Positions 23,125 to 31,119 of a DNA stretch of 38,927 bases are shown piece after piece. Position numbers and translations under genes: made by a program. Under the pieces are notes generated by a model, which was given only the letters and a program-made list of their open reading frames with translations, had not been told where the DNA came from and made no database searches. Numbering within the stretch: position 1 is the stretch's first letter; every line of letters begins with the position of its first letter. Source of the stretch: Streptomyces sp. 8K308 (GTDB taxonomy: Bacteria; Actinomycetota; Actinomycetes; Streptomycetales; Streptomycetaceae); contig NZ_SMKC01000029.1 in NCBI RefSeq assembly GCF_004348315.1, positions 1 through 38,927 on the forward strand, in the 5' to 3' direction.

Positions 23125-23599
23125 CCGCGCTCGAGTGCGGGCAACTCCCCCTCACCGGCTCCCTCGGAGCCGGGAATGTGCGACAGCTCCGCGTTACTTG
23201 CTCATCACTACGGACCTTGTTCGTCCGGTCGGGTGAGAGCACTTGGGTAGTGCGGATCGGCTCGTCGCAGCCAGGTCGCCGATACTCACGTGGACGTCAC
23301 CGGTGTTCGGTCGCAGGAGCGGTCGATATGACCGCTGTCCCTAAAGATCAACGAAGCCACCCGCCAGTGGGCGGCGTCGCTCATGAGAGCTTCGAGGGCT
23401 TCTCATCGGGTGGGGACGCCTTCGGGGCGGTTGAGCCGTCGTCTGCAGCGGCGAGTGTCTGTGCGGCTTCCTCGTCGGTCTGGGCGGCGGCTTCGAGCGC
23501 CGGGGTCGTGGTTGTGCCCTGCACGACGAGGGGCAAGCGTCGGCTGTCAGGGGCGGGGGCTAGGGTCGCGGCGTACGTCCACCAGGAGTGGGAGACCCC
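23125..23599. other. Gene-free region after the HprK-like gene
   Basis: 475 bp without a convincing gene on either strand; open frames here lack ribosome sites and domains. It contains the hairpin at 23155-23173 and presumably the promoter for the gene at 23600. Confidence 0.5.
23155..23173 (+). terminator. Hairpin after HprK-like gene
   Basis: CCGGCTCC, loop CTC, GGAGCCGG: perfect 8-bp stem 30 bp past the stop codon, consistent with a terminator of the long operon. It lacks a T-tract. Confidence 0.6.
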
Positions 23600-24550
23600 A
23601 TGCCGTCAGGGCACACCCAGCAGGACGCCGCCCGGGCCCGAACGACCGGGCCCCGGTCGTTGGCACCGATTCCCTTCGATGTCGAGGCAGCCTTTCCGGA
23701 GCTGACCGGCACTTCCCGTGCGGTCACCCTCCTCTACCCTCGGGCAGGGCAGCCAGGGCCGGGTGATAGCTCCATCGGCGGGCCGTTGCAATGGCCGGCC
23801 TACGAGCCCTGGCCGATGTGCGCTGAGCCGGACCATTACAAGCCGCTCGACCTGCCCGTTGGTCCGGAGCCGGTCGCGATGGTCCCGGTCGTTCAGTTGT
23901 ACGCACGGGACGTGCCGGGCCTCGTCTTCCCCGCCGGCACCGATCTGTTGCAGGTTCTGTGGTGCCCGCTTGTTCATGAGGACGGTCAGTACGCGGCCAG
24001 CCCTCGGCTGTACTGGCGCAGCGCGGCGCTGACGGCCGCCGGCGCGGTTACCGAGGATCCCCCGCGTCCGCATACAGCGGACGAGGACTTCCTGCCCCGC
24101 CCGTGCATGATCTCCCCCACTCCGGCTGTGGAATACCCGAACTGGGACTTGGAGGGACTCGGCCTGCTGCTCAGTGAGCGGTTCGAGGCTATGCAGGAGG
24201 AACGGGGCTACGGCTACTTCGAGGTGGCCACCACGCAGCAGAGCAAAGTCGGCGGCTACCCGGGGTGGACTCAGGCACCCGACTGGCCCGACTGCGCGGG
24301 CTGCGGCGCCCGCATGGAACACCTGCTGAGTGTCACCGCGACCGAACCAGGCATGGGCCGTTGGCTTCCCCTGGACGACTGGGCTTCCCACCAGGACCAG
24401 GTTGCGGCTCCATCCTGGCTCGCTGAGGCCGATCCCGTCGCCCTGGACGCGTTCGGACACGAAATGGCCCTGGGCGACCTCGGCGGCGTGTACTTCTTCA
24501 TCTGCCGCACCTGCCCGGACACCCCGTACACCCACCGCTACGACTGCTGA
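23600..24550 (+). CDS. DUF1963/YwqG-like protein
   Basis: 316 aa from the ATG at 23600, with GGAG 5 bp upstream; a GTG four codons earlier is possible. The order of segments fits DUF1963-type proteins: an N-terminal Pro-rich part, MVPVVQLYARDVPG, LQVLWCP, a mid-region KVGGYPGWTQ, then a Cys pair CAGCGARM and the C-terminal VYFFICRTCP. Members are soluble proteins of unknown function, sometimes near toxin/immunity loci. Nothing in the neighbourhood defines its role. Confidence 0.7.
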   Translation: MPSGHTQQDAARARTTGPRSLAPIPFDVEAAFPELTGTSRAVTLLYPRAGQPGPGDSSIGGPLQWPAYEPWPMCAEPDHYKPLDLPVGPEPVAMVPVVQLYARDVPGLVFPAGTDLLQVLWCPLVHEDGQYAASPRLYWRSAALTAAGAVTEDPPRPHTADEDFLPRPCMISPTPAVEYPNWDLEGLGLLLSERFEAMQEERGYGYFEVATTQQSKVGGYPGWTQAPDWPDCAGCGARMEHLLSVTATEPGMGRWLPLDDWASHQDQVAAPSWLAEADPVALDAFGHEMALGDLGGVYFFICRTCPDTPYTHRYDC

Positions 24551-24702
24551 ACCCTGGCCGTCGGGAAAGAGCAACGGTCGGCTCACGGCCCTTCCCCTCT
24601 CGGCCGGTGTCGGCTGCCCTGCGGGAGCGTAGCCAGCGGCCTTCAAGGGGTTCGGATCGGTACGGGCGGTCGGCGAACGTTGGGGATCGGTTGTCCCTCG
24701 TC

Positions 24703-25116
24703 TCATGGCCGAGCGGTCAGGCGATGGGCCAGCCCTCGACGTAGCCGCGCGGATGCGCCAGGAAGGGCGCCGAGCGGGCTCACCTCGGTCGTCGTGAGTT
24801 CGATCCGCTCGGCCAGAGCGAGGACGGCGGCATAGGGGCGTTCTCCCTCCGTGAGCTTCTCGGCTGCGGCGTTGAGTACGGCCAACAGCACGGCGCGGTC
24901 GGCTTGAGGATGCCGCGCGAGGAGGTGGAGCAGCTCGTTGTCGCTCCATGCCGTGCTACGGGCTGCGCACAGTTCCAGGAGGACGATGGCCGGGGTGTGT
25001 GGATTGGCGGCTACCGCACGCCAGACGAAGGGATGAGGGCGCCGTGCGAGTTGGCGAAGGACGGAACCATCGCTCGCGGCGCGTGCCAGTTCGAGGTAGT
25101 CGGCGGGCGAGTGCAT
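24703..25116 (-). CDS. Helical-repeat protein (variant leucine-rich/HEAT-like)
   Basis: 137 aa from the ATG at 25116, chosen over a longer frame because GAGAGG lies upstream. Repeating helical units are visible: LRQLARRPHPFVWRAVAANP and HLLARHPQADRAVLLAVL, with the RxPxxxVxxAVAxNPxxP pattern of variant leucine-rich repeats. Such proteins are scaffolds. It is isolated and its partner is unknown. Confidence 0.6.
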   Translation of the reverse strand: MHSPADYLELARAASDGSVLRQLARRPHPFVWRAVAANPHTPAIVLLELCAARSTAWSDNELLHLLARHPQADRAVLLAVLNAAAEKLTEGERPYAAVLALAERIELTTTEVSPLGALPGASARLRRGLAHRLTARP

Positions 25117-25239
25117 CCGGATGGCCTCTCGACCTCGGCGGGACCCGTCATCCTCCCAGTCAAGGCCCACAGAAGCGAACCGCGTGCTCCTCAGGAGGAT
25201 GGCGTGGCAACATGACAGCCATGGCGATCCGAAGGAGCG

Positions 25240-25659
25240 ATGCCGCGTAGGCGGCCGAAGGCCGTCCGCGATAAGCGGTGGCGGCCTCCCCGAAACGTGC
25301 CGGTCTGTCGTATACGGGGTGTCTCAGCGCGCACCCGTGCCGCGGTGCGGCGCGTCGAGTGCGAGCTGGGGCGGTCGGATGTCGTCGCCAGGTCGTTGGC
25401 CCGGTTCGAGCGCGCGTTTCAGCAGCCAGGCCGTTATCTGAACGCCTCCGAGGTCTGGCAGCCGGGGCTTGAGATCGAAGACGCCCGCGACGACCTGGAG
25501 GAGGTGCTGCGACGTCTGCCCGTCGGTGCCCGCGCGGACTTGGGCCGGCTCGTGGGGCGCATTGATGCCGAGTATGAGAGGCGTACGTTGCCTGATCCGG
25601 GTCCGCAGAGTGAGTGGACAGCCGGACGTTGGTGGTGGTGGCGCATCCGCGAGCGTTGA
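25240..25659 (+). CDS. Small basic hypothetical protein
   Basis: 139 aa, start with AAGGAG 6 bp upstream. The N-terminus is strongly basic (PRRRPKAVRDKRWR), the middle is helical with an acidic segment (EIEDARDDLEEVLRRL), and the C-terminus has a run of four Trp (GRWWWWRIRER). No family was recognised. The good ribosome site and codon pattern support it as a real gene. Confidence 0.6.
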   Translation: MPRRRPKAVRDKRWRPPRNVPVCRIRGVSARTRAAVRRVECELGRSDVVARSLARFERAFQQPGRYLNASEVWQPGLEIEDARDDLEEVLRRLPVGARADLGRLVGRIDAEYERRTLPDPGPQSEWTAGRWWWWRIRER

Positions 25660-25733
25660 TTTGCCCCGGCGCTTGCGGCGTTCGTCCTTGGTGCCGGCAG
25701 CGGTACCTGGGACTCGCACCGGCGGTCGCCGCG

Positions 25734-26567
25734 TCAACGCATCGTGGCCCACGGCACGCTGGAGATCCGGCTCAGCCGCGCGGCCGCGGCCTTGGTGGCT
25801 TCGATGGTCGAGCTGGGCGGCTCGGGCATGACGGCCGCGGGCTTCAGGAGCAGCAGGGCGCCGATGATCGAGTCGTGCCACATGATGGGGGCTGCGCAGC
25901 TGTTCCAGCCCGCCATGCACTCCTGGAGGCCGATGGCGTATCCCTGGTCACGGATGTCCGCGAGGGAGGCGAGCAGCGTCTCGTTGTCGTGGATCGCGCC
26001 GGGTCCGGCTCCTTCGGGTACCGGCTCGGCCAGGACGCGCTGCTGGATCGGCTCCGGGAGGTAGGCCAGGATGGTGCGGCCGCTGGCGCCGGTGCGCAGG
26101 GAGCGGGTCACGCACAGGACCTCTCGGGGGGTGAGCCCGTACTCGGAGAGGTCGGAGTCACCGACCGCCATGTCGACGCACTGGCGCTTCGCCCCGCCGA
26201 AGGGGGCCAGCAGGTAGAGCATGACGAGGCCGCCCCGGGTGGCGTCGTGAAGCTCTTCGAGGATCTCGTGGGAGGCGTTGTCGGGGACGTGGGCGAGGGC
26301 GTGGATGGCCAGGTGGGCGGTGCTGCGGCCCAGCCGGTATCGGCCGCGGCCTACGCGTTCGAAGACGCCCTGGTAGACGCCCGACTGGAGGATGCGGAAG
26401 ACGGCGGAGTCATCGAGCCCGGATTCCCTGGCGAGTTCCCCGGGGCCGTGGATGTCGCCGCCGAGGTTCGTGAACGCCCGCTGGACGCGGAACACGCGCT
26501 CGGCGTGTCCGCTGCCTCCGGAACGCGACGTCGGCGGTGCGGCGGTGGGATCGCCAAGGCTGTGCAC
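25734..26567 (-). CDS. IclR-family transcriptional regulator
   Basis: 277 aa from the GTG at 26567, preceded by GGAGGG; a longer frame lacks support. The N-terminal winged HTH is at about residues 20-85 (FTNLGGDIHGPGELARESGLDD, then YRLGRSTAHLA). The ligand-binding domain follows, with CVTRSLRTGASGRTILAYLPE and IGLQECMAGWNSCAAPI, typical of IclR proteins. It lies 85 bp downstream of the oxidoreductase gene on the same strand, so they may form one operon; the operators upstream of that gene are candidate targets. Confidence 0.85.
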   Translation of the reverse strand: MHSLGDPTAAPPTSRSGGSGHAERVFRVQRAFTNLGGDIHGPGELARESGLDDSAVFRILQSGVYQGVFERVGRGRYRLGRSTAHLAIHALAHVPDNASHEILEELHDATRGGLVMLYLLAPFGGAKRQCVDMAVGDSDLSEYGLTPREVLCVTRSLRTGASGRTILAYLPEPIQQRVLAEPVPEGAGPGAIHDNETLLASLADIRDQGYAIGLQECMAGWNSCAAPIMWHDSIIGALLLLKPAAVMPEPPSSTIEATKAAAARLSRISSVPWATMR

Positions 26568-26652
26568 AGGCGCACCCTCCCTCTGGGCCCGGGGCGTGCC
26601 GCTTCGGCGGCACACCCCCGACGTCATGGTGTGACTGCTATGTAACCGCACG

Positions 26653-27597
26653 TCATCGCGTGGTGTCCAGGACCAGCTTGCCCGTGTGGGTGCGGGCAGT
26701 CAGGGTCTCGTGGGCCGCGGCGGCGTCGGCCAACGGGAAGGTGGCGCCCAGCACGGGCCTCACCTCGCCTGCTCGCACGGCCCCGAAGAGCGCGGCCATG
26801 CTCGCTGGCAGCGCGGTGCGGTCGCTGTAGAGGTGGGGGAGCCAGAAGCCGGAGACGGCGATGGACTTCTCCATCAGGAGACGCCCGGGGAGGTCGGTCA
26901 TGTCGCCGGAGGCGTAGCCGTAGAGGGCGAGTCGACCGCGCGGCGCCAGGACGGCGAGAATCGCGTGCAGGACAGGGCCGCCGGTCATCTCCAGCGCGAC
27001 CTGGACGGGTCCGCCGGCCGCCTCGACGATCTGTTCCGTCAGGCTGTCCGAGGTCGAGTCCACGGCGGCGTCGGCGCCGAGGTCGAGGGCGAGCTGCCGC
27101 TTCTCCTCCGTACTGGCGAGGGCGATGACCTTGGCGCCGGCGCGCTTCGCCAACTGGACGGCGAGGGAGCCGAGTCCGCCGCCGGCGGCCGGGATGACCA
27201 CGGTCTCGCCGGCGGTGATCCGCGCGGTGGTGAAGAGGAGGTGCCAGGCCGACTGCCCCTGGAGGCCGAGGCAGATGGCCTGGTCGTCGGTGATGTCGTC
27301 GGGGATCGCCCAGGCGACGCGTCGGTGGACTAGGGCCTGTTCGGCGTAGCCGCCGCCGCGAGTGAGGCTCAGGAACCGTTGTCCGTCGGCGGTACTTCCG
27401 ACCACTTCGTTCCCGGGGGTGTAGGGCAGCGTCACCGGTGCGAGGTAGGTGTTGTTGCGGACATGGACGTCCGCGAAGTTCACGCCCGCGCGGGTCACGT
27501 CGAGCAGATGGTGGGCTCCACGTGGCTCCGGATCCGGGACGTCGGTGCACTGGAGCACCTCGGGGCCGCCGAACTCCTTCATGACGATCGCGCGCAT
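26653..27597 (-). CDS. Zinc-independent quinone oxidoreductase (MDR family)
   Basis: 314 aa from the ATG at 27597, preceded by GGGAGAAG. N-terminal GroES-like domain (MRAIVMKEFGGPEVL ... VTRAGVNFADVHVR), then Rossmann motif AAGGGLGSLAVQLAK near residue 145, and the C-terminal ARTHTGKLVLD. This is the pattern of NADPH:quinone reductase-like medium-chain dehydrogenases without the zinc ligands. It probably reduces quinones or enones. Likely regulated through the paired palindromes at 27694-27755. Confidence 0.88.
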   Translation of the reverse strand: MRAIVMKEFGGPEVLQCTDVPDPEPRGAHHLLDVTRAGVNFADVHVRNNTYLAPVTLPYTPGNEVVGSTADGQRFLSLTRGGGYAEQALVHRRVAWAIPDDITDDQAICLGLQGQSAWHLLFTTARITAGETVVIPAAGGGLGSLAVQLAKRAGAKVIALASTEEKRQLALDLGADAAVDSTSDSLTEQIVEAAGGPVQVALEMTGGPVLHAILAVLAPRGRLALYGYASGDMTDLPGRLLMEKSIAVSGFWLPHLYSDRTALPASMAALFGAVRAGEVRPVLGATFPLADAAAAHETLTARTHTGKLVLDTTR

Positions 27598-27693
27598 TTC
27601 TTCTCCCAGGAACACGGGGCAGATTGCCTGTTCCCCACAGATTAGAGGCCCGTAGATGGTGCGCTGCCGGCGTTCTTCGCTAGGTTGACGTCT

Positions 27694-27755
27694 TTTCTCG
27701 CCACGCGAGAAAGCCGACTGGGAGGTTGTGTAGGGATTTCTCGTCAGGCGAGAGA
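27694..27755 (-). promoter_or_regulatory. Two palindromic operator-like boxes upstream of the quinone oxidoreductase
   Basis: Box 1: TTTCTCGC-CAC-GCGAGAAA at 27694-27712, a perfect 8-bp inverted repeat. Box 2: TTTCTCG-TCAGG-CGAGAGA at 27737-27755, the same with one mismatch. They are 43 bp apart centre to centre, about four helical turns, and 97 and 140 bp upstream of the start codon. A dimeric repressor binding both sites cooperatively is likely; the IclR protein or another regulator could be the ligand. Confidence 0.65.
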
Positions 27756-27872
27756 GGGAGATTCTACGGTCGAACGGCCAGGTCCGTGCGTTGACATGCT
27801 GCCGTGGAGTGGGTAATAAAGGCGTCAAGAGAAGTCGGGTTTCGGGAACAGAGTGAATGGCGGGGCGGTGGA

Positions 27873-28289
27873 ATGACTGCTGATGTGCGTGAGGTGACCT
27901 CCGGTTCCTGGAACCGTGCGGCGGCCCGAGATGACTTCGTGCTACGAGCGAAATCTCGCGGAGGTCCGTTTGTTCGCCTGGGGACGGAGAGCGGAGCGGT
28001 CTTTCTCCTGCCGCATCAGCCGGATCGTGTGGCAACGGCCGTTGGTCGGGAGAACGGCGCCGCACGGTCCGGAGCAGGCGAGGCCGTCGCGTGTCGCGAG
28101 ACGTTGGAGGAGGCGTGCTGGCTGATGCCGCACCTGTCGCCGAAACTCATCGCGGACGCTCTGGGACTTGGCCCCCTGGCGGCGGACGACTGTGAACTAT
28201 CCCCGGCCGGGATTCTCAACGCGGTGGAGATGCTCGACGAGGCCAAGGATGGCCTGCTGGCTGTCCTCGGACAGTTGGGAGACTCCTAG
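27873..28289 (+). CDS. Possible hypothetical protein, convergent with XRE gene
   Basis: 138 codons from an ATG at 27873 (a GTG at 27804 is further upstream). It overlaps the 3' end of the XRE gene on the other strand by 93 bp. The middle (RLGTESGAVFLLPHQPDRVAT) and end (GILNAVEMLDEAKDGLLAVL) look protein-like, but no domain is recognised and the ribosome site is modest. It could be a shadow in part. Confidence 0.35.
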   Translation: MTADVREVTSGSWNRAAARDDFVLRAKSRGGPFVRLGTESGAVFLLPHQPDRVATAVGRENGAARSGAGEAVACRETLEEACWLMPHLSPKLIADALGLGPLAADDCELSPAGILNAVEMLDEAKDGLLAVLGQLGDS

Positions 28290-28853
28290 CGCGACGCCCC
28301 GTACCCGGTCGGAGCGCAGGGCACCAAGGAGGGCAGCGTCACCGGCCGCCTCATCGAGGACTCTTCGCTCGCCGGAGTCGAGTCCCCGCAATCGGACGGC
28401 CAGTTCCAGAACCTCTTCGTCGCCAAGGCTCTGGAGGAGCTGAAGCTTCCCGAGAAGACTTTGGAGGGCGGCGCATTCTTCGGCGGCCCCCGCGCTCCGC
28501 TGAGATCCAATGCCGGACGCTTCGCCGCTTTTCAGTGCGTGAAGGAGTTCCATCTCGGACTCAAGCGAGCTGACTTCGGCAGCGGGCTCAGCCAGATATG
28601 CGACGGGCACGTTGAAGAACTGCGCGAGAGCTTGGAGATGGTGGAGTTTCGGATTGGTCGTCCGCCCCGTGACCAGCTCCCAGAAATACGGACCAGAGAT
28701 GGAGATTCCCGTGAGCTCGGTGATCTGCCGCGCTGTCATGTCGTACGACGGTGGCTGCTCGCCCTTCGGCGTCTTCGTCTCCCTGAGCCACTGCAGCTTC
28801 TCCGCCAATGTGCGCGATCTGTCGCGAGTACCCCTGCTCCTCACGCTCGCCAA
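28197..28853 (-). CDS. XRE-family transcriptional regulator with TTG start
   Basis: 218 aa. The TTG at 28853 is preceded by AAGGAGG at 5-bp spacing, a strong reason to prefer it; the next start (GTG) is nearby. XRE helix-turn-helix at about 15-85: EKLQWLRET, ARQITELTGISISGPYFWEL, then HHLQALAQFFNVPVAYLAE. A C-terminal helical tail follows (about 100-215, ESEMELLHALK ... LGDEEVLELAVRLRGL). It stands beside the conjugation module and may regulate it. Confidence 0.8.
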   Translation of the reverse strand: MASVRSRGTRDRSRTLAEKLQWLRETKTPKGEQPPSYDMTARQITELTGISISGPYFWELVTGRTTNPKLHHLQALAQFFNVPVAYLAEPAAEVSSLESEMELLHALKSGEASGIGSQRSAGAAEECAALQSLLGKLQLLQSLGDEEVLELAVRLRGLDSGERRVLDEAAGDAALLGALRSDRVRGVALGVSQLSEDSQQAILGLVEHLHRVENPGRG

Positions 28854-28994
28854 CGTCGCCTCCTTTCTGGCCCTGCCGCGATGGGCCTCGATACGGGGCG
28901 GAGCCTATCGGCGCCCACCGCGGTGAGGGGACCGCCGGGCGCTGTCGACATCGTGTGTCGCCCGGGCGAGGTCGGTTCGCAGGCGCGCGGCGCC

Positions 28995-30008
28995 TCAGAT
29001 GGTGCTTCGACCGCCCGCGCCGGGGAAGCTCGGCGCCGCCCAGCCGCGGTAGTGCAGGCGCCAGCGGCCCGCGGTGAGGTCGTCGCGGTTGACGAGGGCG
29101 ATACGGCCTTGGCCCTCGAAGGCGTCGAGGATGTCGTTGCTGGCGACCTGGTCGTCGCCGAGGTAGAGCGTGACGTGGCCGGCGGCCTGCCCGGTGTCGT
29201 AGAACAGCAGTGCGCCGGGCGGCGGCGAGTGATCGCCGGGATGGGTGAGGCCGGCGTCGCGCAGCCTCGCCCAGTGCTCGTTGGCCGTGCGGGAGCCGCT
29301 GTTGAGATATCCGTACGCCTGGGCCACGAACGCGTCGCATCGGCGGTACCAGCCCGTCTGGCCGACGGCCCGCCGCGCCGCGGCGATCGCCTGGGCAGGG
29401 GTACGGGGGTTCTCGACATCGAAGTCGACCGCGGCGTCCGCGCCGTAGTCAGTGCATGCCGTCGCGGTGGTCGTCGTGGCGCCGGCGCTCCATGCTGCGG
29501 ACACCAGTGCGCCTGCGGGCTCCTCCCATCGAGCGTAGGCCTCGGGGTAAGCGCTGCGCTGCACGGCCTGGGCAACGTCGGCCAACGGGCGGGTTTCCCA
29601 GCCGTCGACGGCGAGCAGCGCGTCGTAGAAGCGGCCGGCCGCGTAGGGCGGATCGGTCAGTTGTTCCCTGGTTCCCCAGCCCTGGCTCGGGCGTTGCTGG
29701 AAGAGCCCGACCGAGTCGCGGTCGCCGTGCGCGAGGTTGACGAGGCTGGACTCCTGGATGGCCACGGCCACGGCGATCACGGCCGCGCGCTGTGACAGGG
29801 AACGAGCCCGGGCGATCTCGGTGATCGTCGTGGCGTTGCGTGTCTGCTCCGGGCTCCATCGTCCGCCGTCGGCCGCGCCTTCGGACTGACGGCTGGGTGC
29901 ACACCCCGCCGCGGTGCTCGAGGCGTCGGTGCTTCCGGCGATCAGGAGCAGGCAGACGAGCAGCAGGGCCAGGAGCGCGCCCATGAGTGCGATGACGGTC
30001 CGGCGCAC
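28995..30008 (-). CDS. Lytic transglycosylase with C-terminal NlpC/CHAP-like domain (VirB1-type)
   Basis: 337 aa from the GTG at 30008, just after CAGGAGCCCCC. N-terminal membrane anchor or signal (residues 3-24), then a lysozyme-like domain with catalytic E86 in AIQESSLVN and GLFQQRP. A cysteine-peptidase-like domain follows with C224 in RRCDAFVAQAYG and H278 in GHVTLYLG. These two domains cut glycan strands and peptide bridges. Such enzymes open the cell wall for type IV secretion channels. It diverges from the conjugation operon. Confidence 0.85.
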   Translation of the reverse strand: MRRTVIALMGALLALLLVCLLLIAGSTDASSTAAGCAPSRQSEGAADGGRWSPEQTRNATTITEIARARSLSQRAAVIAVAVAIQESSLVNLAHGDRDSVGLFQQRPSQGWGTREQLTDPPYAAGRFYDALLAVDGWETRPLADVAQAVQRSAYPEAYARWEEPAGALVSAAWSAGATTTTATACTDYGADAAVDFDVENPRTPAQAIAAARRAVGQTGWYRRCDAFVAQAYGYLNSGSRTANEHWARLRDAGLTHPGDHSPPPGALLFYDTGQAAGHVTLYLGDDQVASNDILDAFEGQGRIALVNRDDLTAGRWRLHYRGWAAPSFPGAGGRSTI

Positions 30009-30381
30009 GGGGGCTCCTGTCTCGCGAGAATAAACGAACGTGAATGACGAGACCAGTAGAGCATCGCTGCCACGGTGCGACGATGAGGCGCCGTGGGCCG
30101 ATTGGCTGAATTGCCGGTGTAGGAGTCGCACTGCTCGGCACGCACTTATAGCGCATTGACGTGGTCTTTCCCTCAACCTTCAGCGCAAGCTCGCCGGCGG
30201 GGCGCGGGATGCCATGGACGCATCGATGCCATAAACATGTGTTGTCAGTCGTGGATCTTCATGGCTTGCGGGTGCTGAGCCGGCCTCGGACCGTGGCATC
30301 CCGCATGAGAGAGGAGCGGAATGTTGGTGACACACCGCCTCGCGGTAACGGCCCCGTGCCCCTTGGACGGGGGGCTCTGAG
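30009..30381. promoter_or_regulatory. Divergent intergenic region of the conjugation module
   Basis: 373 bp between the divergent peptidoglycan hydrolase and the conjugation operon. It includes a 10-bp palindrome GCATCGATGC at 30220-30229 followed by an AT-rich segment with ACATGT. No exact promoter is assigned, but both transcripts must start here. A short leader-like frame lies at its right end (30321-30380). Confidence 0.45.
30321..30380 (+). CDS. 19-codon leader-like open frame
   Basis: ATG at 30321 is preceded by GAGAGGAGCGGA, a stronger ribosome site than that of the next gene, and the frame (MLVTHRLAVTAPCPLDGGL) ends with TGA one base before the ATG of the following gene. This suggests translational coupling of the operon to a short peptide; chance cannot be excluded at this length. 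Confidence 0.35.
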   Translation: MLVTHRLAVTAPCPLDGGL

Positions 30382-31119
30382 ATGCCGCGACTCAGTGGAC
30401 GGCAGCGGTGCTGGGGTGCCGCTGCTCTCGGAGCCGGCTGTGCCGTCGCGCTGATGCTGGCCCTGGCGCTGAGCCCGTTTCCGGACGAGAGGGGGGAGAC
30501 GGCCAGCGCGGCCGAGCCGGAAGGGCGCAACGCGGACGTGGTGCGGTTGGTCAACGGCGTCCCGGTCGGATATCCGCGCTCCGAGGCCGGCGCGGTCCAG
30601 GCCGCCGTCAACTACCAGCTCGTCCGCTCGTCGAAGGCCTACCGCACCGACACCCAGGTACGCGTCGGCGTGATCGACGCCATCACGGCCTCCGAGACGG
30701 TCGAGGCGCTGTTCCTCAAGGAGGAGCTGGCCACTCGTCGCCTGCTCGACTCCCACGGCCTCACCCAGGAGACCGCGGACTCGCTGGTGGCCCGCGCCGC
30801 TGCCCTGGGCACCAGGACGGTCGGCTACACGGACGAAGCGGCCAAGATCCAGGTGTGGTTGACCGAGCTCGTCGGCGTCCCTGAGGCGAGCGAAGGTACG
30901 TCGGTGGCGGCGACGTGGACCACCTACACGGTCGTCCTGCGCTGGCAGGCGGACGACTGGAAGCTGGTCAAGGTCAGCTCGGACGCGGGGCCCACGCCCC
31001 TGGAGAACAGCGGGACCATCCCGAGCACGGCCCAGGAACTGCGCCTCGCCGACCGCGTCTTCCGCGTCCCTCCGTTCACGGCCTGGGGCGACCCCGCGAC
31101 GTCAGGTTCGGCGACGTGA
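30382..31119 (+). CDS. Membrane-anchored conjugation protein, VirB8-like (first paralogue)
   Basis: 245 aa. One N-terminal membrane helix (about 12-32) then an extracytoplasmic domain. The segment GVPVGYPRSEAGAVQAA and the later VVLRWQADDWKL are shared in order with the protein at 32577-33464, so the two are paralogues. Topology and place in the operon fit VirB8/TcpC-type assembly proteins of type IV secretion systems, but sequence evidence for the fold is indirect. The stop overlaps the next start (GTGA). Confidence 0.65.
   Translation: MPRLSGRQRCWGAAALGAGCAVALMLALALSPFPDERGETASAAEPEGRNADVVRLVNGVPVGYPRSEAGAVQAAVNYQLVRSSKAYRTDTQVRVGVIDAITASETVEALFLKEELATRRLLDSHGLTQETADSLVARAAALGTRTVGYTDEAAKIQVWLTELVGVPEASEGTSVAATWTTYTVVLRWQADDWKLVKVSSDAGPTPLENSGTIPSTAQELRLADRVFRVPPFTAWGDPATSGSAT

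Noticed and set aside
23606..24949. 447-codon minus-strand frame
   Set aside because: It is antisense to the DUF1963-like gene and is an Arg-rich GC shadow.
28461..29795. 444-codon plus-strand frame
   Set aside because: It is antisense to both the XRE and lytic transglycosylase genes, which have clear domains.
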